Assembly (NCBI RefSeq): GCF_017916325.1
Contig: NC_090158.1
Span: 294,501-358,500 of the forward strand
DNA: 64,000 bases
Source: Leishmania martiniquensis
Taxonomy: Eukaryota; Euglenozoa; Kinetoplastea; Trypanosomatida; Trypanosomatidae
Direction: 5' to 3'
How positions within the stretch are numbered: position 1 is the stretch's first letter; the number at the start of each line of letters is the position of its first letter. Positions 1 through 11,431 of the stretch are shown in pieces. The notes beneath the pieces are model-generated. The model was not told where the DNA came from. It did not search any database and saw only the letters and a program-made list of their open reading frames with translations. The position numbers and the translations under genes are program-made.

Positions 1-3000
1 GGCAGGCCTGATGCGGTGGTGATGGTGAGGCGGGCAGCCGTGGGAGGGGGGGCGGCGTGCCAATTATAGAGGCGCGAGAGGGAACACAGGGAGCGAGAGT
101 GAAACTCGGTTGCATTCACACACGCACACGCAGAAGAGAGGGAGTCCGGCGACGGCAGGAGAGGAGACCGCCTGTCGAGCGATTGCAAGAGAAAATATAT
201 GCAGGCGCAAAGGGACATACAACCCCAAATACCAACAAAAGAGAGACGAGAGGCGAAAAAGATCGAGGGTGAGGAGATGCCCAAGACACACACACACAGA
301 CACATACACACTCGAACAGGGAGAGAGGGGAGGCGAGGGGAGAGGTGATAAGAGATATATGCGGGTACCCTCATCCAAAACAAACAGAAACAAGAACTTA
401 TGGGTGTGTTTTACTCTCCGTGTACGCCTCTGCGTGCGATTGCCCAACGACGACAGGAAAGAGAGGCGACTGCAAAGAAATATGAGTGCACGCGCGTCAA
501 TAATTGAAAAAAGGACGCGCTTGTCTGTTCCAATCAAATAAGGGCACCTCTTCACGAAAAAAAAGATTTCTCCGTCCTGTTCCGTTCTTCTTCGCCCTTG
601 GAGAGCGCGCGGAGCTCTTCGTTCAACACGCACACGCTGTCGCTGCCGCCCACTTCTAAAATAGAAAAAATGCGGCCGTAAAAAAAGACGAGCAAGAGCA
701 GCGCGATGACCTTTCTGTGCCTGTCAGTCTGTCGTTTGGCGTGCGCCGACCGTGCGACTCAAGGCAAGCAGTTTGGTGCGCTTCTCTAAAGCAACGGCCC
801 TCTGCAATGAGAAACGAGCAAGACAAAAGTGTCAAGGAGAAAGATACGATACCTGTCTGCTCAGTCAGTCAAGCTCCCGCCCAGGCTCGTTGTCATGCGC
901 TCGCAGGCTGAATGGGGCACTCGACGGAGATGGAAGAGGCACGCCCTAGAGTTATGCTCGTTTGTACTCGTTGCTGTTCTCTGGTGGACCAAGTCAGCTG
1001 CACTTCCTCTTCTCTTTCCATGTACGTGTGTGTGTGTGTGTGTGTGCTTACTTCCCTGCAATGAAACGCACGCACCCATACGTACAGTCACACCGAAACA
1101 GAGTACGCACGCGGAAGGGGGCAGGTCGCAAAGATCAAAATAGGAGTGTAGCGTTGGCTTCGTTTTTTTTTTTGATCTCTGCATACGCATTATTTAGGGC
1201 TTGTGTCGTCTGTTCGTGGATGGGGAGGCCTGCCTCCACGCTCTTGACTCAGTGATCGACCTCCACGTGTACGCAGAGAGCACAACGGAGGTGGAGGGCA
1301 AACTTGTATGCGCGGCTGCGGCGCCGCCTCGGGGAGCGTGGAATGCCGTGCAAGTATCCGTGGGGACTTCAAGGCGCGGAGTCCACAGTTCGGGAGGGGA
1401 AGGGAGGAAAAAGAAAGCGTAACGACAGCGGAAGGGGAGAAAGAGAGGCCCGGAAACTTCGCCTGCGCTGTTCCAGCTTTCGTGCGCTCGCTTTAATGCA
1501 GCGCGCAGGCGCAGACGCATATGCGCGCACACGCCCTCCACTCTCGGCCTTTCTCCCGCGTCCGCTTCGATTCCTTCTCACGTTCAGACGGTACCCAGGT
1601 CCACCTCAACTCCAGCGCAAGTTTGTAAATAGGGAAGGGAGGAAAAAAAACGCGAAGCGATGGCACAGAGAGGGGGGAGGCGATGACCGCTGAGCGGGGC
1701 GTTCGCGCAGAGGAGCGAACGTATATACAAATAAATGAATATGTATATATATATGTATGTGTGTGTGTGTGTGTGCGCCAGCAAAATGAGTCGGTGGAGT
1801 GGAGTGGAGTAGGGGGGAGTGGGGGTGAATGGCACGTACGAATAGCTGCCCAAAAGCACGACAGGCACAGAGAAGGAAAACCAAAACAAAGCAAACGAAT
1901 ACGACAAGGTGAGTGCGGCAATCAGCACGCTTGGGCCGTTTTTTTTCCTTTATATCGTTACACTGCGCCTCTCTTGCTCGGACTTGATGAGCGGGTTCGG
2001 CGAGCGGTGTGTAAGGTGGCAGTGATGGGGGAGGGGCGGACGGGCGGACGGACCCAGCGAGCGGTGTGCGTTCCCCGCAAAAAAAGGCGGCGTGGGAATA
2101 GCGGTAGAAGAGGTGAAGGCTCGTATGGACCGGTCGGACGACTCCCGCTTGAGGAAGCCCTGCGGAGGGAAGCGGGCACGTGCCTCGACCTGCCAAATGG
2201 CAGCGCTTGCTGACTATGCACTCTTATCGTTCCTTCTCTCCTCCCCTCTCCTGCAGGAGCGGCCACAGCTCTCAGCGTATACGGCTGTGCTCCGGTGTGA
2301 CTGCCGGCCTACGCTCTCGTCTCTCTCCAGTGCTGCCGCGGTCCCTCCCCCTCTCTCGCTCTCTTTCCCTCTTGTCGTAAGCAGAGGAAGCCGTTCACCC
2401 CTCTTGCGTGCCTTGGTCCTCTGTGCTTGTCAGCGGAGGCGGCTACCGCAATGATCAAGAAGCCAAGGCACCAGACGGGAAGAGGGGCGAGGAGTCACTA
2501 CAGTGAGCCGACCAAGCCTTTCCAAGCCGATGCAGGAAGGGCGAGGCAGAGAGAAGAAGCACTGTGTTTCACGCAAGAAAAAAAGCAGCAACAATACGCT
2601 CACGCAAGTAAAACAGACGGCTCCACTGTTGAGCCACTCTCCACAAGAAGGACCGCAGAGATGATGTGCATGTGGGTGCGTCCGTGTGCCCGGAAGTATG
2701 CCCCGGTGAGTGCCGTACCAAAAAAAAAAACAAGCGGTATAGATGGGGAAATAAGAGAAAACATTCAGGAGCAGCTGGCTGGGGCCAACGTCTCCCTAGC
2801 GACCGCCACAGGCACGCAGAGCCCTGTCTCGAGGAAGTCTGCTCGTGGTCCGAAGAGTAAGAAGAGTGCAGAGATCTGCGAACAAGGATCCCTCCAGCGC
2901 TTTGCCTCCCCCTCCTCCCCCCCCCGCGACCAGCAGATCCACGAAGATACGCATATAGCTGTCACTGCTCATCTGCCTCCGCGGGGGCGTGTGTGCGCGC

Positions 3001-4836
3001 GCGTGTGCGTGTGTGTGTCTTTGTGTGTGTGTGCGTAAATCCTTACCCCCTCTGGACGAGCTGTCCGCCATCGAACCAGGCCATGCCTCGAGCGGGCGCT
3101 TCCCCCGCCCCTCCACCTCCTCCATCACACGCGTACATGCAGCGCGAGCTCGGCTAGCCTGCACCCCTCGATCCAAGCGATCCGCGCCCAGAATCCTGCT
3201 CGCGGGCGGAGGCAGTGGTATCTCTCTCTTGGAAGTGAAAATGAAAAAGGGGATGCTCGTGCAGTGGCGTAAGTCCGTGACCAAGACCGCGACTCATGCA
3301 GTCGGCGTCGGTGCCTCCCACTTTGCCCACGTCGAAAGGGCACCATGCCTGTCGATGCCATTCTGTTCGCCGTGGCCGTAGACAAAGTGAAATGAGCGGT
3401 TAGCCCGCGAGGGTCCAGTTGCAGCGGCTTATCGGGCCAAAGAAGTTGTAAGGTGCCCGTCTTCCGCCTTTGGAGGGCCGGCGCTGGGCGCCATAGGGTG
3501 GGGCGGGAGGGAAAGCCCGCGACAGCAGACACACATTATTTTCTGCGCCGTATTTCACAGAACTGCCTTTGCGGCAGGCCGGGCCCCCGCCTCGACTGCT
3601 TTGGACCCCCCCCTCCGCAGTGAGATCGGCAAGAAAGGGCGCTTCAGCGCCTTGTCCCTTCGCCTGTAAGCATATCCTCATTGAAGAGCATGGTGGCCGC
3701 CCCTGATGTGATGCCTCTCTCTACTGAACTGCCTCTTCACAGCAAGTAATGAAGCTGCGCGAAACGGCAAAGGCGCTGCCTTCCTGCCGCGTTTGTTTTT
3801 TGTCTTCGCCTGTTGAGGTCGCCCGCGGACTGCCGGGGAGCAATGCATTTCAGCACACTCCGCCGCGGCACACAAGAAGGAAGTGTGCAAGCAGAGCTGC
3901 AAAGGAGCCACTGTCAGCATACTCGCAGGAGAGCTGCACAAGCTTTGTGCCCCGACCGTGGCCCGGCGTGTTCTCCTTCCGTGCCAAGAAGCGCAAGGTA
4001 GCTTCCTCGCGCGATCGCGTAGGGGCGCACGCAAGTGCAGCGCAGCAGCACTATCGTGTCGAAGGGCTACCGTTCGGTCTCACTCGAGTAAGCCCCCGTT
4101 GCCAACGTATCTTGGCATACCCACGACGGCTGCGGTTGCGGTAGCGCGAAAAGCGTTCAGGGGGCTCCTGCAATTTTCGCGCCGGCGCTGCCCCACGACC
4201 CGGCGCCATCGTAAAGCCGCACTGGCTCCGTCACTGCCGTCCAGAAAGGGGCAGCGCAGATCCTTTGACGGGCCTCCTGTGTGTGCAGCCTGGGAACAAC
4301 AGCAAAGAAAAAGAGAGGATGTGCAACAGCAGCAGTAGCGGCTTCCGCCCCACAGCAAAGCTGGCAAGAGCCCTGAGCACCTCTTCTTCTCTGCAGCAGA
4401 AAGAAGTCGCAGGCGGACCGGAGCTCTGCCGACGCATTAGGGGCCCTGCCAGCGCCGCAAGCTCTACACTTGTCTTGCAAAAGCCTGGCCCCAATGCCTT
4501 TCTTTGTTGTTCCCCCGCTCGGGTTAGGTCCGAGAAAAGGGTCGGGAGCCTAGGCGCAAGGGGGTACACTTTCAGTCTCCCCTCGTCGCTTCCTGATGAG
4601 CGGCATTGTCCGAGCCGGCCCTTTCGTGCGGCAGCGTTCCGTGATCGGCAAGATCGCGCACGTACAGGGCAGAAGTGCGAGGAGGGTACTGCGAAAATTT
4701 AAAAGAAAGGAAAGAGGGCAATACACAGCCCCTCTTGACGGCTGCACAAGGAGTGTCACGCACGCCTCAAGTGAGACTTCTTTTGAAACGTGGGCGGCTA
4801 CTCGTTCGACTTGCTGTTCCCTTCCGGCGCTCCTCC
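1..4836. other. Gene-free flank left of Sec10 gene
   Basis: No convincing gene on either strand. The right part should be the 3'UTR of the Sec10 gene; the left end is purine-rich on the plus strand, so pyrimidine-rich on the transcribed minus strand, as expected upstream of a further gene beyond the window. TG-rich tracts occur near 1025-1046, 1757-1772 and 3008-3030. The stretch 3050-4800 is more complex in composition but holds only short unrelated frames of up to about 150 codons with no recognisable domain. Confidence 0.6.
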
Positions 4837-7800
4837 TTACTGCGTGATAATCTTCAAGGCGGAACGCACATCTTGGCGGATGCGCAGGTAGCGCAGCTTC
4901 TCCTCTGCGGGCATGAGCTTCAGATAGCCGAACTCCTTCACCTCGCGAATGTGATCTAAAGGCATGATGAGCAGACTACTTGTTTCCTTGAGCATCTGGA
5001 AGAGTACCTCCACCACGGCACCACCAAGCCCAGGTGTACTCGTTAGTGGGGTCATCGCCTCCTTGTAGGCGGTCACATCCTGCTTGTACACAAGCGCACC
5101 ACGGTCGTTCGCGATGAAGCTCTTTAGGTGGGCCGCAATGCCGCGATACAGGCAGACACCCAACGTACGCACAAAGGATGACGGCCCGCCATCGCCGTAC
5201 AAGAGCTGCTGGAGGTTCATTGTGCGTGCGCGCGCCCGCACAGCGCTGATGTTTGACACGGACAAGGCGGCGAGGGTCCCATTCAGGGTGGGTGGCATGA
5301 CGGCTTCCTGAGTGAAAGCATTGCCGCCGCTGCTCTTGAGTGCCTCTGTGGCCGCTGCTCGGGCAGCTTGCTGCTGCTGCACCGCTGCGCCGAGAGCGCC
5401 GCCGGCGGCCAGCTGCGTTGAGGTCTGCCGCTGGTGCACCTGCCCATTGGAAAGTCGGATGAACTCAGAAGCCATATCGAATTGGCGTGTGATGTAATAG
5501 CAGAATAGAGTGCACGCGCGCGTGCAAGGCGGCGCTACCGCGTCCGTGTCGGTTCCCCTCGGGTCAGCCTTGGGCAAGTAGTCGCTTTTCAGCTGATAGT
5601 GCTGCAGAATCGATAGGGAACGAAGCAGAATGGCCTGCACGCACATGTTCAGCACGCGCTCCGAGCGCTCGTCGACGGCCTCCATCGCAGAGCCGCGTGC
5701 CTCCTCGATGTCCTGAATCAGCCGTGGGTGCTGCTGCAGCAGCGGGACACAAATAGCGCGTATCGTGTCACTGAGACTCATAAGGGAGGACTGGGCAAAG
5801 AGCAGCAGCCGAATGGCGCAATGCTGCGACTCCAGCTTTGACGGCTGCAGCAGCTCTTCCTCGGACTTCGGCTTCACTCGCCAGTTATCGCGATCGCCCC
5901 GCAGCGAGTCCAGCACCTTGCGCAGCTCCGCATCGAGGTAGCTAGCGACATAAACGAGCGTCGTCTTGATGAGGTCGAACACGTATGGTCCCGCCTCTTT
6001 GGGAATCGCGTACGTCTTCACGCGGTCAGCCACCTCCATCAGACACGTCATCATCTCCTTCATCTTTGTCATGTGCGCCTCGCGCAGGTCGAAAAACTCG
6101 TCCGGGACGGTGTGCAGACTACGCGTGTATCGTTCCTCAATAAGCGTGAAGTACCGTTTCAAGAGTTCCAACTCTGTGCGCTGGCGGCTGTAGGAGCCTC
6201 GCTGCACGAAGATGACGTCCACAAAGCGACTAAGGAAATCGACCTGATTGGCGCTGAAGAGGTTCCTGAGCTCCCTCATGTACTCCTGGTAAAAAGAGTA
6301 GAGGCGCGCCTCCATCGTGTGATGGTAGGCAACTGCATCCGCAACGCGCAAGCCGCAGCGCCGCTTTGTGCGCGGGGTGAGGCTCCCCTCTGCCTGCGTC
6401 ATCGACGCCGCCTGGGTCTCCGCCAGCTTGATTTGCTGGCTCAGGAACGGCTTGACCACCCCGTCCGTGACACGCAGCAGCAGCTGCTGGCGAGCCGTGT
6501 TCGTAGTACCGAAGATGGTCTCCACCACAACCACGTCACGGCGAATGCGGTCGAGCAGGAAGCGGAAGGTCCGCTGGAGCTCCTTGTCGGTATGCTGTCG
6601 GTAGTGGTCCATCGCTCGCACCTCGGACACCTGCGGAAGCGGTGGCAGACCTGGCAGTGGCTGTGGGCTCCATTCGCTGAACAGCACCACGCCCAAGTCG
6701 TTGATAGAGCGAGAAAAGAACAGCGACAGCAACTCATCATTCGACGGCGTCAGCGCATTGTACAAGGAAGAGATGCGTCCGAGTGTCTTGAGCAGCGCGC
6801 GACCGTACGCTTGATACACGGCCGTCTGCGGGTGCTCGTTGTAAAAGTCGTTGAAGCACGTCACGACGTGGAAAAGGTCGGACACGAGCTCCTTGCGCAG
6901 CCAATCCACGTATATGCGAACGTTCTTCACGTTGGTGGCCAAGTCACCAAGTTCGTTCGCCAGCAGCGTGAGCCGCTGGCACCACTCGACCTGTGCCTCC
7001 GTGCAGCAGCGGAGGGCGAAGAGTCGATCAAGTCCAGCAGCGACGGCCGCGGCCTCGGCGCGCAGCATGCGCACCTGCGTCAGGTCAGCGACGGCGTCCC
7101 CGTCCTCGCCGTCGCCGTTGTCCTCAATGGTCGCCACCGCCTCGTTGTCGTCCTCCACCTCTGCCCTCCGATCGCGGACCTGCTCTGCGACGATGCCGCC
7201 GCCAGCGCCACTTGGCAGACGCACGGCATCGTCATCGCCCCTGCCGGTCGCGGACTGTGGGGAATACTGAGATGACCGTTGCGGTGAAAGCGAGCGCGCT
7301 TGGGCTCGAGGAGAGACGCTCCTACTCGCAGCAACGCTTCCACGCCGCGAGCCGCTGCGAAAGACGCGAGGTCGGCGCGTGGCGCCGGTCGGCTGAGCGT
7401 CGGTGTCTGGAACCTCTGCATCTGCGGAGGCAGACCGCTTGACACTACTGTGGCCGACATCCGCCTCCGCATCCCTATCGGCCCCTGCCAAGCGCGAGGA
7501 GGCCAATGCAGAGCGTGTAGTGGCAGAGCTGATGGTGCTGCCGAGCCCAGACCTCTTTGCAGTCGAGGCAGGGGCGGCGGCGTTCACTAATGTCGTGTAG
7601 AAGCTAGGACGAAAAGCTGACACGCGGCCGGCTGCCCAGCGCATCGTCACAGCTGCCCGCTGGGTCTTGCGAGCGGCCGAGAGGGACTCGAGCAGCACAC
7701 GCAGCTCTCCGCTGGCAATGCCGGTCATCATTTTGAAGTAGCGCAGCAGTTGCGACACCGACTTGCCACGCTGCACGCGTGCGTTGGACTGGGCCAGATG

Positions 7801-8877
7801 CTGCTCAATGCCAGCCATTGCAGCCTGTGCATTGCTGACGCGATTCTCGTACATCTGAAGTCGCGCGGAGGTACCCTCGAGCCCGAGCCTCACTGTCGCC
7901 AGCCTCCGCTTCTCCTGGATCTCGACTCGTTTGCACCGCACTTCCTCGCGGTGCAGCAGCAACTCCTCCTCCTCGAGCAGCCGGCGAACCTCCTCCGACG
8001 CCTCCTCCAGGGTTGAGGTGAGCTGGCCCGCAAGGCTTACATAGTCAGGATCGGCTGCGCCACCGCCACCGAGGCGGCCGTCAGCGTTGCCACTGCCACG
8101 CCTGTCGGGCACCACCCCTATTCGAGCTCGCATGCTCATTGGCATCCGGCTGTTGCCGAAAAGAGACGTGCCGTCGCTGCCCAGAAGCTGGGCCACCTCG
8201 CTGTCCGCAAGTCCGCCAGCAGCGGCGCTACCGCCACCCCCGTCAGTGCCACTACCCACTCCCTCCAGCCTGCCAGTGATGAGACGTTTTTGTTCTGTGC
8301 GGTGCCTCTGCAGCACTGAGTACAAGAGGCGCTGAGATATGTTGTTCACAAAAAGAGCAGAGGAGAAAGCAATGGTGCTGAAAAGGGTGCGGTCCACCAT
8401 CATCCGCCGGCCGACTACGGCAGACCCCATTGCCGCCTCCGCAGCTGAAGATGTGCTAACCGGCGCTGGAGTTGGTGACGGCGAGGAAACCGCAGTGGCA
8501 GCCCTAGACGCAGCGGAGCTGTTGCTGTCATTGTGAGCCACAGAAGCTGCTGCGCCATCGCCAGAACTAGTACGAGGTGCCACAACAGAGGTGTGCAAGC
8601 CTGGCTTGCCTTCTGGAAGAGTACCAGCAGCATCAGCGCCAGCGGTGCGAGGTGAAGAAGCCGGCATGACCGACAGACCCGCCAGCGGTAGTGTTGGTGC
8701 GCGTGCGACAGGCGTGGCCTCTGGCGCGGAGGTCACGGAGGAAATCGACCGTATCGAAGGCGCAGCTGTCGTCTTTGCCTCGCTATTGCCCCTGTCGTCC
8801 TCCCTCCTCGTGCCGGCGGCAGCGGGGCGAACGACGCGGCGCGGCCTGCGCGGCCGCGCATTCGCGTCTCCGTCCAT
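4837..8877 (-). CDS. SEC10: Probable exocyst complex component Sec10
   Basis: 1346 residues from the first in-frame ATG (MDGDANARP); the open frame continues 18 codons upstream without an ATG. Sec10 is a subunit of the octameric exocyst, which tethers secretory vesicles to the plasma membrane. The best evidence is the last ~110 residues: HLKSF followed by GALVYKQDVTAYKE (about 1250-1273), then LLIMPLDHIREV and a closing LRIRQDVRSAL, the order seen at the end of Sec10/EXOC5. A charged coiled coil (roughly 290-400) ends in a QLLRYFKMM segment, like the N-terminal coiled coil of Sec10. Residues 1-170 and about 430-600 are Ser/Ala/Arg-rich and probably disordered. Animal Sec10 is about 700 residues and yeast about 870, so this protein is unusually long. 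Another helical-rod tether is the main alternative. Family assignment is from remembered motifs, not a search. Confidence 0.68.
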   Translation of the reverse strand: MDGDANARPRRPRRVVRPAAAGTRREDDRGNSEAKTTAAPSIRSISSVTSAPEATPVARAPTLPLAGLSVMPASSPRTAGADAAGTLPEGKPGLHTSVVAPRTSSGDGAAASVAHNDSNSSAASRAATAVSSPSPTPAPVSTSSAAEAAMGSAVVGRRMMVDRTLFSTIAFSSALFVNNISQRLLYSVLQRHRTEQKRLITGRLEGVGSGTDGGGGSAAAGGLADSEVAQLLGSDGTSLFGNSRMPMSMRARIGVVPDRRGSGNADGRLGGGGAADPDYVSLAGQLTSTLEEASEEVRRLLEEEELLLHREEVRCKRVEIQEKRRLATVRLGLEGTSARLQMYENRVSNAQAAMAGIEQHLAQSNARVQRGKSVSQLLRYFKMMTGIASGELRVLLESLSAARKTQRAAVTMRWAAGRVSAFRPSFYTTLVNAAAPASTAKRSGLGSTISSATTRSALASSRLAGADRDAEADVGHSSVKRSASADAEVPDTDAQPTGATRRPRVFRSGSRRGSVAASRSVSPRAQARSLSPQRSSQYSPQSATGRGDDDAVRLPSGAGGGIVAEQVRDRRAEVEDDNEAVATIEDNGDGEDGDAVADLTQVRMLRAEAAAVAAGLDRLFALRCCTEAQVEWCQRLTLLANELGDLATNVKNVRIYVDWLRKELVSDLFHVVTCFNDFYNEHPQTAVYQAYGRALLKTLGRISSLYNALTPSNDELLSLFFSRSINDLGVVLFSEWSPQPLPGLPPLPQVSEVRAMDHYRQHTDKELQRTFRFLLDRIRRDVVVVETIFGTTNTARQQLLLRVTDGVVKPFLSQQIKLAETQAASMTQAEGSLTPRTKRRCGLRVADAVAYHHTMEARLYSFYQEYMRELRNLFSANQVDFLSRFVDVIFVQRGSYSRQRTELELLKRYFTLIEERYTRSLHTVPDEFFDLREAHMTKMKEMMTCLMEVADRVKTYAIPKEAGPYVFDLIKTTLVYVASYLDAELRKVLDSLRGDRDNWRVKPKSEEELLQPSKLESQHCAIRLLLFAQSSLMSLSDTIRAICVPLLQQHPRLIQDIEEARGSAMEAVDERSERVLNMCVQAILLRSLSILQHYQLKSDYLPKADPRGTDTDAVAPPCTRACTLFCYYITRQFDMASEFIRLSNGQVHQRQTSTQLAAGGALGAAVQQQQAARAAATEALKSSGGNAFTQEAVMPPTLNGTLAALSVSNISAVRARARTMNLQQLLYGDGGPSSFVRTLGVCLYRGIAAHLKSFIANDRGALVYKQDVTAYKEAMTPLTSTPGLGGAVVEVLFQMLKETSSLLIMPLDHIREVKEFGYLKLMPAEEKLRYLRIRQDVRSALKIITQ

Positions 8878-9269
8878 TGGGGGCAGAGCGTTGGATTTGC
8901 TGGTACTCAGGCGACAAGGAAACACTTTCAAACATACATAAGAGAAGTGCAGTCGTGGAGGAGGAAGATGAGCCCAATAGCCGCGTCCTCGTGAAAGGAG
9001 GTCAGTGTCGGAATGGTACTGACGCTATCGTGTACTGCATTGTTGATGGGTCGCCGTGCACGTTGTCGATGTGGAGCGTGCGTGTGCAGGTGTGTATGAA
9101 TGTGTGTGTGTGTGTGTTGGGGGGAGGGGGAATGCGTTACCCAAGTCGAGAGCAGGAGATGGACGTCGACGCGGATGGCGCAATGGACATGCAGAGGTGC
9201 AGGAGCGCCGCGTATGACGCAGGAAGCCGCGAGCACTGGGTTGGATTGTCGGGCCGCATTTCATGATTC

Positions 9270-9335
9270 GCTGCCGGGGGAGGGGGGAGAGAGCGGAGCG
9301 GAGGAAGACCAGCAGGCAGCAAGAGGAACGATCCT
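9270..9335 (-). promoter_or_regulatory. Candidate trans-splice acceptor for Sec10 mRNA
   Basis: The plus strand is a purine run (about 9275-9335), giving a polypyrimidine tract on the transcribed strand. The first AG downstream of it on the minus strand is at 9272-9271. Spliced-leader addition here would leave a 5'UTR of about 390 nt before the ATG at 8877. Other tracts are possible; this is a pattern call only. Confidence 0.3.
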
Positions 9336-10558
9336 TAAAAGTGTGTGCACGCGTGTGTGTGTGTCTTTGCGCGTTTACCCCGCATACATCAACTTTTCCT
9401 CCCCCGCGCCCATCCCCTTTGCGCCTTTGCGATCGCTAACACACACAGCGACAGGCACACACATAGAGAGATGTATATGTGTATGCCTGGAGAGCGAGAG
9501 CGAAGCCAACACACCCACGATCACGGGTAGACACCGCCTTTCTTGCTGATACTACGCTATGTGTGTGCCCGCAGACTCACACAGACACATAGGCAGCCAG
9601 GCATGCTCCAGCACTCTGTGAGGCGGCGCAACGGATCCTCACTCCGCTCGTTGCGTCGTGGCTTCAAAGGCCCCCACTAGGATTGCATACGCAAGAAGAA
9701 GCGTTCCGTGAGTGGGGAGGGAGAAGCAAGCGAAGCCGAGACAGCCACAGATCAGCAGCTTCCGCAACGTTTGCGCGCACGTTAAGAATCCCCTCTCATC
9801 TTTTTTTGTTTTTGAGGTGGGAAGAGGAGCAAATACGGAACAGGTGTGGGCGCTTCTCTGCTCTGGGGCCGCTCCCCTACTCCACCTTCCCCCTTTTTCT
9901 CGTACCTTCCCCCAGCTTCGGCGGCGGAGTAGCGCAACCGCTAGCGAGAAACGTTTCACCCGCCCACCCCCACCACACACACACACGCACGCACAGAGAG
10001 AGAGAGTGCGGGGGGAAGTCGTCCATGCTGCGAAGCGCCCAAAAAAGCGTGGGCGGGCCCCACCCGTCTGTGAGAGAGGTGAGGAGGAGTAGGTGAGCGT
10101 GTACGGGAGGGATGCGGTGGATGGGTAAAAAAAGGCTCAACCGCGCACACGAGAGGGGGGACAGAGATGCATATATTGTGCGCATGCGTCTAATGAATCA
10201 CTTCAGTAACGAAAAAAAAGAAGAGAGGAAGGCTCCAACAAAGGGGAAAAAGATGCTATAACAAGATCGAAGTTTTTTGCGTCGTTGCCCATAGACAGCG
10301 AACAGCCCGCGGTACGACCGAAACAGGAAAGAAGCATTTGGGAGGAGTGCGCCGAAAACGAACGAGTGAGCGGCGATAGTCGTTCGAGTACGAGGGAGAC
10401 AGAGAAAATTAACGGCATTCGTGCACGCGGGTCAGAGAGAGGGGGGAAGAGAGCACAACTCAAGGTGGCAGGGACGGAGGAAACACATTGACACCGCCTC
10501 TCCCCCCTCTCACACCATCCCCCAAACGAGCATGTAAACGCAATGTGCTATTCACCCA

Positions 10559-10600
10559 ACACACACACACATACACACACACAGCACACACACACAAACA
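10559..10600. repeat. CA-rich microsatellite
   Basis: Interrupted CA dinucleotide run on the plus strand (TG on the transcribed strand). Similar tracts occur throughout the flanks. Confidence 0.9.
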
Positions 10601-11431
10601 TATTACGAAGAAAAGCATCAAGCAAGCGGCTTCCTCCATAAAAAAAACAGCGAAGGAGATAGAGGGGGGAGGAGAAGGAGGGGATAACACATCACACACA
10701 GCGCACACACACACACATATATGCGCGCGAGGAAATAGGAAAAAAAGTCATCATCATCGTCGGCCTTCTGTTCTCCTTACTCTTCTCCGCTTGACGGTGT
10801 TTGTGAGAGTGTGTATTCGTTCGTTTCACCTTGTTGCGGTCGTCGCCTCCGCGACCCCATTCCCAGCACATACACCAAGACACACCGTTCAAGCGGAGAA
10901 GGGCGCTGCAGTCCACATCTGCCGGCTCCCCTCGGGTGATGCTGGTGCGCGCACGCACCTTCGCGCAGGAAGGAGAGGCGTGGAAAAATGACGACGAATA
11001 GAAAAAAGAAAGCAATGACCATACAAACGCTGAGAGAAACAGATGGGGGAGGGGGGAAGGAAAGACAACAGCGAAGACGGACGAGATGGTGATGGAGGCA
11101 GTGAAGGGCGGGCAGGACGAGGAGTGCTTCGTCTGCCAGCTCCCGTTCCTACACACAAGGGAAGCGAACGAAGCAGGCGCCGGAAATACCCACATCACAG
11201 AAGTGCGAAGCAGCAGATAGGGAAGATGATGATGAGGGAGCGAGACAGAGAGAGAGACTATCTGGCACTCTACGGGCATGCAGGTTCGAGTGCGCAAGAG
11301 CGGAAGGCCGGGACCACGTGCCGCTCGCGTTTCGTCGAATACTTCCGCTTCAGAGGTGTGTGCTATGCGATGCAGCCTTTCCTTCAGGAGGCCAATGGCG
11401 CGGCCCACCGTTTCGAGGGGCCGACAACGTG

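Larger units (their letters stand above)
8932..11431. other. Intergenic flank between Sec10 and membrane-protein genes
   Basis: No supportable gene. The left part is the likely 5'UTR and trans-splice region of Sec10, the right part the 3'UTR of the membrane protein gene. A TG tract lies at 9100-9118 and a CA-rich tract at 10559-10600. Frames on both strands are short and translate to Cys/Val, His/Thr or Arg-rich low-complexity peptides. Confidence 0.6.

Noticed and set aside
6073..7275. 400-codon plus-strand open frame inside the Sec10 gene
   Set aside because: Antisense shadow produced by GC-rich third positions; no domain, and the minus-strand frame is the conserved one.
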